From NCBI GenBank assembly GCA_947379755.1, contig CANCOC010000013.1:1-53735 (forward strand): DNA of 53,735 nucleotides. Direction: 5' to 3'. Both the position numbers and the translations under genes were made by a program. Every line of letters starts with the position of its first letter. Positions within the stretch are counted from its first letter, which is position 1. The stretch comes from Alcaligenaceae bacterium. Its GTDB lineage: Bacteria; Pseudomonadota; Gammaproteobacteria; Burkholderiales; Burkholderiaceae_B. Below the pieces are notes generated by a model. It was not told the origin of the DNA. It was given only the letters and a program-made list of their open reading frames with translations, and made no database searches. Shown here one piece after another: positions 47,461 through 53,735 of this stretch.

Positions 47461-48774
47461 CTAATGTGCGCGACGATCAATCACGCGTCGTGCCTTGCCC
47501 GTAAGTGAACGTTCAACCTTGCCAGACTCTGTCACACGAATCGCTGCAGAGACCCCGATAAAAGATTTAATCGCGTGACGCAACTGCGTACCCAGCTGGG
47601 CGCGCTCGGCTTCATTCAGATAATCAAACTCTGGACGGACCTCTGTCATGACTTCGACTTCGTCAAGATTGCCGTTCTTGGTCAGCACGATCTGGTAATG
47701 TGGCGCGAGCTGGGCGATTTTGAGTACGAGCTCTTCGACCTGAGTCGGAAACACATTGACGCCCCGGATGATGAGCATGTCATCGCTGCGGCCTGTGATC
47801 TTATCCATCCTGCGCATGCTGCGTGCGGTCGGTGGTAATAGTCGTGTGAGATCGCGCGTGCGATAGCGGATCACGGGCATCGCTTCTTTGCTCAAAGAGG
47901 TAAAGACAAGCTCACCGTACTCACCCTCAGCAACGACTTCACCAGTCTCTGGATTGATGATTTCCGGATAGAAATGATCCTCCCAGATAACAGGACCGTC
48001 CTTGGTCTCGACGCACTCACTTGCCACACCTGGCCCCATCACTTCGGACAGTCCGTAGATATCCACGGCATCAATCCCGCCAACTGTTTCAATGTCTGCG
48101 CGCATCTGTCCGGTCCAGGGCTCAGCACCAAAGATACCGATACGCAGGGAAGACTGACGCGGATCAATTTCCTGGCGCTTCATTTCGTCAAGGATATTGC
48201 AAAAGTAGGATGGTGTGACCATGATGATGTCAGGACGAAAATCCTGGATGAGCTGCACCTGTTTTTCGGTCTGCCCGCCGGACATCGGAATGACAGTACA
48301 GCCTAGACGTTCAGCACCGTAATGGGCACCCAGACCACCTGTAAACAGGCCATAGCCATAGGCAATATGCACGATATCGCCGCGACGTCCCCCTGCCGCA
48401 CGAATGGATCGTGCTACCAGATTGGCCCAATTATCAATATCTCTGGCTGTATAACCCACCACGGTCGGTTTGCCTGTGGTGCCTGAGCTCGCATGAATCC
48501 GCGACACCTGATCACGCGGGACAGCAAACATTCCAAAAGGATAGTTGTCACGCAGGTCTGTTTTTTGGGTGAATGGGAACTTGGAAAGATCAGAGAGTTG
48601 CTTCAGATCATCAGGATGCACGCCCGCATCATCGAAGGATTTGCGATAGAACGGCACATTGTCATACGAGTGCCTGAGCGACCATTTGAGACGCTCGAGT
48701 TGCAAGGCGGAAATTTCGTCGCGGCTCGCGTGCTCGATGGGATCGAGTACTGCACCCTGAGATTGGCTGGTCAT
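47461..48774 (-). CDS. paaK: Phenylacetate-CoA ligase
   Basis: Activates phenylacetate to phenylacetyl-CoA, the entry step of the aerobic CoA pathway. The 437-aa ANL-family protein has the P-loop HASSGTTGKPTVVGYT, the acyl-site stretch IYGLSEVMGPGVASEC, the adenine/ribose region RYRTRDLTRLLP and the hinge GRSDDMLIIRGVNVFPTQVEE. An AGGAG site lies 8 bases before the ATG. It is the last gene of the paa run, 78 bases after paaI. Confidence 0.97.
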   Translation of the reverse strand: MTSQSQGAVLDPIEHASRDEISALQLERLKWSLRHSYDNVPFYRKSFDDAGVHPDDLKQLSDLSKFPFTQKTDLRDNYPFGMFAVPRDQVSRIHASSGTTGKPTVVGYTARDIDNWANLVARSIRAAGGRRGDIVHIAYGYGLFTGGLGAHYGAERLGCTVIPMSGGQTEKQVQLIQDFRPDIIMVTPSYFCNILDEMKRQEIDPRQSSLRIGIFGAEPWTGQMRADIETVGGIDAVDIYGLSEVMGPGVASECVETKDGPVIWEDHFYPEIINPETGEVVAEGEYGELVFTSLSKEAMPVIRYRTRDLTRLLPPTARSMRRMDKITGRSDDMLIIRGVNVFPTQVEELVLKIAQLAPHYQIVLTKNGNLDEVEVMTEVRPEFDYLNEAERAQLGTQLRHAIKSFIGVSAAIRVTESGKVERSLTGKARRVIDRRAH

Positions 48775-48852
48775 CTGTATGGCTCCTGCATGTGAACGTG
48801 AATATTGTTTGAGCGAGAATCGTGCGTATTGAAAAATAAATTTCTGTAATAA

Positions 48853-49326
48853 TTAAATCTCTGGCATCTCGCCAATCACTTGACCTTTGATGCGGTAAGA
48901 ACGCCCCCTGAATAAAGCCAGAGACTTACCGTTCTGATTCGTGACGGTCACGTCATAAATACCGGTCCGTCCTGCCAGCGAGCGCTCCTGAGCATGTGCA
49001 GTTAACACATCACCTTCAAAACCGGGCGCGAGAAAATCAATGGTGCACCCCGCAGCGACCGTATTGAGATTGCGCGAGTTACAGGCAAAAGCAAACGTAC
49101 TGTCAGCAAATGCAAATAAAAATCCACCATGACAGGTCTGATGACCATTGAGCATGTCATGACGCACTGTCATACTCATACGCGCTTCACCCGGAGCGAT
49201 CATCTCGAGCCTGACGCCCATGGCCTGGGTCGCCGGATCAATGGAGTACATGCCCGTTCCGACCGCCTCAGCCAGGGCCTGGGGATCATTGGGCACATCG
49301 AGCAAGCGCAGTGCGGATCGACTCAT
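48853..49326 (-). CDS. paaI: Phenylacetyl/hydroxyphenylacetyl-CoA thioesterase PaaI
   Basis: Hotdog-fold thioesterase of 157 aa that rescues CoA from stalled intermediates of the phenylacetate route. The active-site segment NGHQTCHGGFLFAFADSTFAFACNSRN, with the catalytic Asp, is intact, as is the VAAGCTIDFLAPGFEGDVLTAHAQE strand. AGGCG precedes the ATG. It begins 2 bases after the paaG stop. Confidence 0.95.
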   Translation of the reverse strand: MSRSALRLLDVPNDPQALAEAVGTGMYSIDPATQAMGVRLEMIAPGEARMSMTVRHDMLNGHQTCHGGFLFAFADSTFAFACNSRNLNTVAAGCTIDFLAPGFEGDVLTAHAQERSLAGRTGIYDVTVTNQNGKSLALFRGRSYRIKGQVIGEMPEI

Positions 49327-49328
49327 AT

Positions 49329-50117
49329 CTATTCGCCTACAAAGTTGGGAGCGCGTTTAGCCAGAAACGCAGACACGCCTTCTGCATAATCCTTGCTGCG
49401 CCCCAATTCCCGCATCAGATCGCGCTCAAGATTCAACTGCTCAGCAAGGGTGTTATCGAGGCTGGCGTTGAGGGCCTGTTTGGTCAAAGCCAGTCCCTTG
49501 GTCGGAGCCTGGGAAAAATGTTGCGCAAGCCGATCGAGCTCGGCCTCAAACACATCGTCGGCCACGCACTTCCAGATCAGGCCCCAGTCCTGAGCGTCAC
49601 GCGCGCTCAGTTTGTCACCGAGCAGAGACAAACCCATCGCTCTCGCCTGCCCGACTAATCGAGGCAAGACGTAGGTGCCACCAGTGTCAGGCAATAAACC
49701 CAAACGGCAAAATGCCTGAATAAAGGATGCAGACTCTTTGGCAATGACGATATCGCCAGCCAGGGCCACGTTGGCACCAGCCCCTGCTGCCACGCCATTG
49801 ACGCCAACCACAACCGGACAAGGCAAGGCTCGCAGGCGACGCACCAGAGGTGCGTAGTACGTTTCGATGGTCATACCAAGATCAGGCGCCGCATCTCCCG
49901 CAGACATTTGTCTATCACTCAAATCCTGCCCAGCACAAAAACCACGCCCCGCGCCAGTTAGCACAAGCACGCGCGCATGGCCTTGCTCAACTCGCGTCAG
50001 GGCATCGGCGATTTCGCCATGCATATGTGCAGTGAAGCTATTGAGCTTGTCTGGGCGATTGAGTGTCAGGCGCGCAATGCCAGCTTCAAATGAAAACAGA
50101 ATGTCTTGATAGGTCAT
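49329..50117 (-). CDS. paaG: 2-(1,2-epoxy-1,2-dihydrophenyl)acetyl-CoA isomerase PaaG
   Basis: Crotonase-family isomerase, 262 aa, turning the epoxide made by PaaABCDE into the oxepin-CoA. The oxyanion-hole region GRGFCAGQDLSDR (about 58-70) and the VGVNGVAAGAGANVALAGDIVIAKESASF segment are typical. The motif LPDTGGTYVLPRLVGQARA is also conserved in PaaG. GAGGA precedes the ATG. It lies 6 bases after paaN. Confidence 0.95.
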   Translation of the reverse strand: MTYQDILFSFEAGIARLTLNRPDKLNSFTAHMHGEIADALTRVEQGHARVLVLTGAGRGFCAGQDLSDRQMSAGDAAPDLGMTIETYYAPLVRRLRALPCPVVVGVNGVAAGAGANVALAGDIVIAKESASFIQAFCRLGLLPDTGGTYVLPRLVGQARAMGLSLLGDKLSARDAQDWGLIWKCVADDVFEAELDRLAQHFSQAPTKGLALTKQALNASLDNTLAEQLNLERDLMRELGRSKDYAEGVSAFLAKRAPNFVGE

Positions 50118-50123
50118 AATTCC

Positions 50124-51791
50124 TCACGCATGCCAGCGAGTTTGAACAACACGGAACCGATTCGCGACAAAGGCAGAATCGGACAGTGCAGCATTTGCAG
50201 CGGGGTTGGCACCCGTCCCATGAAAATCACTGAAAGCTGCGGTCTGGTTGACGAACACCGCACCGGTGAGGTTCAACGAAAGCGAAACCCCTGCAAGCTC
50301 TGCGGCCTCCTGCATTGCAGCACGCACGGTGTCGCTAGTGCTATAGCCTGCAAGTGTCAGGGCGCCCTGCTCTTGCACCAGACCAGTTGCCAATGCAATG
50401 CTCTGATCCGTTGATTCTGTCGCAACAATGAACGCAATCGGGCCAAACCATTCACGACGAATCGCCGGATGATCTGGGGTCGCCTGCAACACCAGAGGAG
50501 TACGCACGCGCGCGAGAGGGAACTCGGGGTGGGACAGGAGCACACTGTCGGCCAGGATGGGCAGTCCCAACCCACGGGCTTCTGCAATACGTGCCTCAGT
50601 CACAGCATTCTGGATCGCGCCGGTGACTTCGACTGCTTTTGCTGGATCAGATGTTAGTTTTTGAACAGAAGAGGCAATCGCCGCTGCCACTTCCTCAAAT
50701 GAGACATGACCCGCGGAGGTCTGAATCCCATTGCGCGGAACATAAATATTCTGGGGTGCCGTGCACATCTGTCCCGAATACAACGCAAGTGAGAATGCGA
50801 TGTTACGCGCAACACTTTTCAAATCATCTGCTGAATCAATGATGATCTGATTCACGCCTGCTTTTTCGGTATAGACCTGTGCCTGGCGTGCATGGGACTC
50901 AAGCCAGTTGCCATTGGCAGAACTACCGGTGAAGTCAATGATCTTGACCTCGGGACGCAGGGCAAGTTCCTGGGCAGTATTTTCGCCCGACTCATGGACG
51001 GCCAGCATCACGACATCCGGATCAAAGCCCGCCTCACGCAAAACCTCACGGGCAATCCTGACCGTAATCGCCAGCGGAAGAATCGCACCGGGATGAGGTT
51101 TAACAATGACGGTATTGCCTGTAGCAAGACTGGCAAACATGCCTGGATAGCCATTCCAGGTTGGAAAGGTTGAACATCCGATCACCAGGGCGATTCCGCG
51201 CGGCACGATTGAAAAATGCTTGTGCATGGTGATGGGCTCATTCTTGCCCTGTGGCTTGATCCATTGTGCCTGACCCGGAATTCTCGACATTTCCTGCCAG
51301 GCATAGGTGACGGCTTCCACACCGCGATCCTGCGCGTGCGGTCCACCCGCCTGGAACGCCATCATGAAACCCTGGCCCGTGGTGTGCTGCACTGCGTAGG
51401 CAATTTCAAAACTTGCTCGATTTAATCGATGCAGAATTTCAAGCGATACGCCGACCCAGACCTTGGGACCCGCGCGACGCCATGCCTGCCATGCCTGCTT
51501 GCTGGACTCGATCAGCGCATCTACGGACAACCTGGGATATGTCATACCAAGCGGGCCATCAAATGGGGAAACTTCCGCTCCTGCATAGGTGCCAGCCTGC
51601 GAGTCCGCATCCAGCACAAAAGGACTGTTGCGCTGTGCCACAAAGGCTGCCTTCGCCTGATCATTGGCTGTTTCGCCATAGACGCGGGGACTGGGCATTT
51701 CAGTAAAGGGGCTCCAGTAGCCACGGGTCGCTGCGGCACTGACGGCCTGCGTGAGTACTGCTTCATGACGGGCAAAAAAATCAACAGACAC
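50124..51791 (-). CDS. paaN: PaaN-type aldehyde dehydrogenase (phenylacetate pathway)
   Basis: Stand-alone aldehyde dehydrogenase of 555 aa from the PaaN group found in beta- and alphaproteobacterial paa clusters. It lacks the fused hydratase domain of E. coli PaaZ, so ring hydrolysis must use another protein. Typical segments are PRGIALVIGCSTFPTWNGYPGMFASLATGNTVIVKPHP, the catalytic-Cys region SLALYSGQMCTAPQNIYVPR and the C-terminal TGAVFVNQTAAFSDFHGTGANPA. The frame is open to a TTG at 51842 overlapping paaE, but GTG at 51791 has a GGAG site 9 bases upstream and gives MSVDFFARHEAVL. Confidence 0.92.
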   Translation of the reverse strand: MSVDFFARHEAVLTQAVSAAATRGYWSPFTEMPSPRVYGETANDQAKAAFVAQRNSPFVLDADSQAGTYAGAEVSPFDGPLGMTYPRLSVDALIESSKQAWQAWRRAGPKVWVGVSLEILHRLNRASFEIAYAVQHTTGQGFMMAFQAGGPHAQDRGVEAVTYAWQEMSRIPGQAQWIKPQGKNEPITMHKHFSIVPRGIALVIGCSTFPTWNGYPGMFASLATGNTVIVKPHPGAILPLAITVRIAREVLREAGFDPDVVMLAVHESGENTAQELALRPEVKIIDFTGSSANGNWLESHARQAQVYTEKAGVNQIIIDSADDLKSVARNIAFSLALYSGQMCTAPQNIYVPRNGIQTSAGHVSFEEVAAAIASSVQKLTSDPAKAVEVTGAIQNAVTEARIAEARGLGLPILADSVLLSHPEFPLARVRTPLVLQATPDHPAIRREWFGPIAFIVATESTDQSIALATGLVQEQGALTLAGYSTSDTVRAAMQEAAELAGVSLSLNLTGAVFVNQTAAFSDFHGTGANPAANAALSDSAFVANRFRVVQTRWHA

Positions 51792-51825
51792 GTTTGATAT
51801 CTCCAAAATATTCTGGTTAAACAGA

Positions 51826-52908
51826 TCAGGTTTCCTGATCAAAATCGATCACAACTTTATCGGTCACGGGATAACTCTGACAGGTCAGGACAAAGCCGCG
51901 TGCGACCTCGTAATCTTCGAGTGCGAAGTTCACATCCATATCGACCTCGCCCTCGACAACCTTGCAACGGCAGGTCGAACAAACGCCCCCTTTGCAGGAG
52001 TATGGCAACTCAAGACCCTGGGCCAGCGCCGCGTCCAGCAGATTGTCCTGGTTCTTTTCGATCATCAGGGTCCGGGTGTGACCATCCTGAATAACGGTAA
52101 GTTCGCACTGCCCCTTGCCTGGCGCAACCGGCGCGTCATGCCCTGTTTTCAGCGCGCGCGGACCTTTAGGTGCGCCAAATAACTCGAACTTGATGCGATC
52201 TTTTGCGATCCCTTTTTGCTGCAGTCCAAGCACCACATCTTCGATCATGGTTTGCGGCCCACAGACAAAGGCGTAGTCAATGTCGCTGGGATCTAGCCAA
52301 ATCGTGAGCAACTCATTGACTTTTTGACCATCCAGACGGCCGTTGAACAGATCAATGTCCTGATTCTCGCGGCTCATGACAAACACCACTGAAAACCTTT
52401 CCATGTAGAGATTTTTCAGGTCCTCAATTTCTTCGCGAAAGAGCACGGAAGACGAGGCGCGATTGCCATAAAACAGGGTAAAGCGACTATTGGGTTCGAT
52501 CGAGAGTGCGGACTTGACCAATGAAAAAATCGGTGTGATTCCACTGCCTACGGCAAAGGCCACATAGTGGCGGGCATGTACAGGCGAGAAATCCACTGTG
52601 AAATTGCCAGCCGGCGGCATCACGTCAAGCAGCTGACCCGCCTCAAGCTGGCTGTTTGCCCAGGTTGAAAATGCGCCGTCATCCAGGCGCTTGATGGCCA
52701 CGCGCAGCACACCATCGACCGGTGCCGAGCAGATCGAATAGGAACGCCGGACCTCCTGCCCTGCAAGTTCAGTCCTCAGCGTCAGGTATTGTCCCGGCCG
52801 AAAGGTGTAGAGCGTGGTCAAGCCGGAGGGAACATTGAACGTCACAATCACTGCGTCACGCGTATGGCGTGCAACAGAGGCGACGGATAAGGAATGAAAT
52901 TGACTCAT
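51826..52908 (-). CDS. paaE: Phenylacetyl-CoA epoxidase reductase subunit PaaE
   Basis: Passes electrons from NADPH to the PaaABC di-iron monooxygenase. The 360-aa chain has an FAD-binding domain (RRSYSIC, 54-60), an NAD(P) domain (GSGITP, 121-126) and a C-terminal plant-type [2Fe-2S] ferredoxin with Cys305, Cys310, Cys313 and Cys343. AAGGTG precedes the ATG. It lies 14 bases after paaD and 34 before paaN. Confidence 0.97.
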   Translation of the reverse strand: MSQFHSLSVASVARHTRDAVIVTFNVPSGLTTLYTFRPGQYLTLRTELAGQEVRRSYSICSAPVDGVLRVAIKRLDDGAFSTWANSQLEAGQLLDVMPPAGNFTVDFSPVHARHYVAFAVGSGITPIFSLVKSALSIEPNSRFTLFYGNRASSSVLFREEIEDLKNLYMERFSVVFVMSRENQDIDLFNGRLDGQKVNELLTIWLDPSDIDYAFVCGPQTMIEDVVLGLQQKGIAKDRIKFELFGAPKGPRALKTGHDAPVAPGKGQCELTVIQDGHTRTLMIEKNQDNLLDAALAQGLELPYSCKGGVCSTCRCKVVEGEVDMDVNFALEDYEVARGFVLTCQSYPVTDKVVIDFDQET

Positions 52909-52922
52909 GTCAGCACCTTGAG

Positions 52923-53435
52923 TTAGTGCGTTTTAAAGTAGTCGAAGGGTTCGCGACAGTCACTGCAGCGATATAACGCTTTACAGGATGTCGAACCGAA
53001 GTCGCTGATCAGCCGGGTAGACGCTGAGCCACATTGCGGACAGGGAACTGGCGGCATCGCAGCACGTCGCGTAATTCCGGAGATATCTATCGCGGTCTGA
53101 ACGGGTGGAGCAATGCCGTAGCCCTTAAGTGCGGTACGACCTGTTTCGGTCATCCAGTCTGTGGTCCAGGCGGGCGCGATGCGCGTGGCAATTCGAACCT
53201 GCGCAATGGCATGTTCGTGGAGACACTGTTCAATGGCACGCGTGATTTCAAACATCGCCGGGCAACCTGAATAGGTTGGCGTGATGGTGACTACACAGGT
53301 CTCATGTTCCCAGGAAACTTCACGCACGATGCCCAGATCGACAATCGACAATACTGGAATTTCAGGGTCGGCGACACTTTGCAGCCAGCTCAGCACATGC
53401 TCAGAAGTCGGCAACCCCTCGCGTGCGTCACTCAC
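52923..53435 (-). CDS. paaD: Phenylacetyl-CoA epoxidase subunit PaaD
   Basis: MIP18-family assembly protein (DUF59) of 170 aa, thought to help iron-cluster insertion into the epoxidase. The N-terminal VADPEIPVLSIVDLGIVREV and the TPTYSGCPA motif mark the DUF59 part. A C-terminal zinc-ribbon-like segment has CPQCGS and CSDCREP. The start is GTG at 53435, overlapping the paaC stop as GTGA, with a GGAG site 7 bases before. A second GTG one codon upstream is less favoured. Confidence 0.96.
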   Translation of the reverse strand: MSDAREGLPTSEHVLSWLQSVADPEIPVLSIVDLGIVREVSWEHETCVVTITPTYSGCPAMFEITRAIEQCLHEHAIAQVRIATRIAPAWTTDWMTETGRTALKGYGIAPPVQTAIDISGITRRAAMPPVPCPQCGSASTRLISDFGSTSCKALYRCSDCREPFDYFKTH

Positions 53436-53735
53436 CACGCGGCTCCGGGATAGGCACGTGGCAAGAACTGCATTTCGGCAAGCAGAAAACCGAGCTGCTC
53501 AGTATGGCGTCCAATGCGTCCTCCACGAAAGGCAGGGAACATCGCAGCGTCCATCCCGGGCATTTTCAGTGTTGCTTCGCTCAGGACCTGACTGATGTGT
53601 TTTTCCCAATCTGGTTGCAGGGCAGAAAGCAGCGGCCCCCAGCCAGCATGCTGCCAGGCCTGATCGATGGCGTCATCGACAAACAATTCTCCGACATACG
53701 GCCAGAGTCCATCTATGGCACTCTGCATCCGCTGA
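53432..53735 (-). CDS. paaC: Phenylacetyl-CoA epoxidase subunit PaaC, C-terminal part
   Basis: The window ends inside this gene; only the C-terminal 100 residues are present, reading from QRMQSAIDGLWPYVGELFVDD to FPAFRGGRIGRHTEQLGFLLAEMQFLPRAYPGAAW. The GRxGxHTExxGxxLAEMQxLxRAxPGAxW end is the PaaC signature. PaaC is the structural partner of the catalytic subunit PaaA. paaA and paaB are expected upstream, outside the window. Confidence 0.95.
   Translation of the reverse strand, partial: QRMQSAIDGLWPYVGELFVDDAIDQAWQHAGWGPLLSALQPDWEKHISQVLSEATLKMPGMDAAMFPAFRGGRIGRHTEQLGFLLAEMQFLPRAYPGAAW

Noticed and set aside
47443..47470. Near-repeat of CTAATRTGCG units between the MATE gene and paaK
   Set aside because: Imperfect, very short and with no symmetry; likely chance or old slippage.
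1..53735. CRISPR arrays, tRNA or rRNA genes, insertion sequences, phage genes
   Set aside because: Gaps between genes are short and hold no repeat array, cloverleaf or terminal inverted repeats; no transposase or integrase motif was seen.

Overview
This window is chromosomal DNA from a betaproteobacterium, most likely a member of the Alcaligenaceae/Burkholderiales. The case rests on protein similarity recognised by eye, a Bug-type periplasmic receptor, the order pdxJ-acpS-nagZ-uvrC-pgsA, a complete ccoNOQP-ccoG cluster controlled by an FNR-type regulator, and a paaC-D-E-N-G-I-K phenylacetate cluster. No species can be named from the sequence alone. I found no insertion sequence, prophage, CRISPR array, rRNA or tRNA. 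Coding density is high and many genes overlap by 1 to 4 bases. Start codons are often TTG or GTG.

Layout. 1-10.5 kb holds housekeeping genes: the 3' part of parE, trxA, rho, a large AsmA-like yhdP gene and glnE. 10.5-14.8 kb holds queH, a GT2 glycosyltransferase paired with a YdjC/ChbG-type deacetylase, and an EamA transporter coupled to an Asp/Glu (hydantoin-type) racemase. 15-20.8 kb is a complete peptide-type ABC importer (binding protein, two permeases, two ATPases) with a strong terminator after the binding-protein gene. 20.8-24.4 kb holds clpB and fnr, and fnr has an FNR box in its own promoter region. 24.4-29.5 kb is a catabolic locus of two acyl-CoA dehydrogenases diverging from a class III CoA-transferase, a MaoC-like hydratase and a Bug receptor.

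29.5-36.2 kb is the cbb3 cytochrome oxidase region on the minus strand: ccoN-O-Q-P-G, a very short FixH-like protein and an unnamed two-helix membrane protein. Upstream of it are ccoS and a strongly reduced CcoI. This CcoI keeps the P-type ATPase membrane helices and the CPC motif but has lost the metal-binding, actuator, phosphorylation and nucleotide domains. A perfect FNR box precedes ccoN and a 9/10 box lies between the small ccoI and queF.

36.2-43.8 kb holds queF, then a pdxJ-acpS-nagZ-uvrC-pgsA run preceded by an orphan ABC_sub_bind receptor and a spermidine-synthase-like protein. 43.8-47.4 kb holds rpmE2 (ribosomal protein L31 type B), with a recognisable promoter, leader hairpin and terminator, and an ArnT-like GT-C glycosyltransferase coupled to a MATE transporter. 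47.4-53.7 kb is the phenylacetyl-CoA pathway: ligase PaaK, epoxidase parts PaaC/D/E, isomerase PaaG, aldehyde dehydrogenase PaaN and thioesterase PaaI. The window ends inside paaC.

How the parts connect. FNR, the cco operon and the FNR boxes form a plausible low-oxygen regulon. QueH and QueF are both queuosine-pathway enzymes. The two degradation loci (the acyl-CoA locus and paa) feed CoA thioesters into central metabolism. The observation most worth following is the ATPase-domain-free CcoI, together with the shortened FixH.
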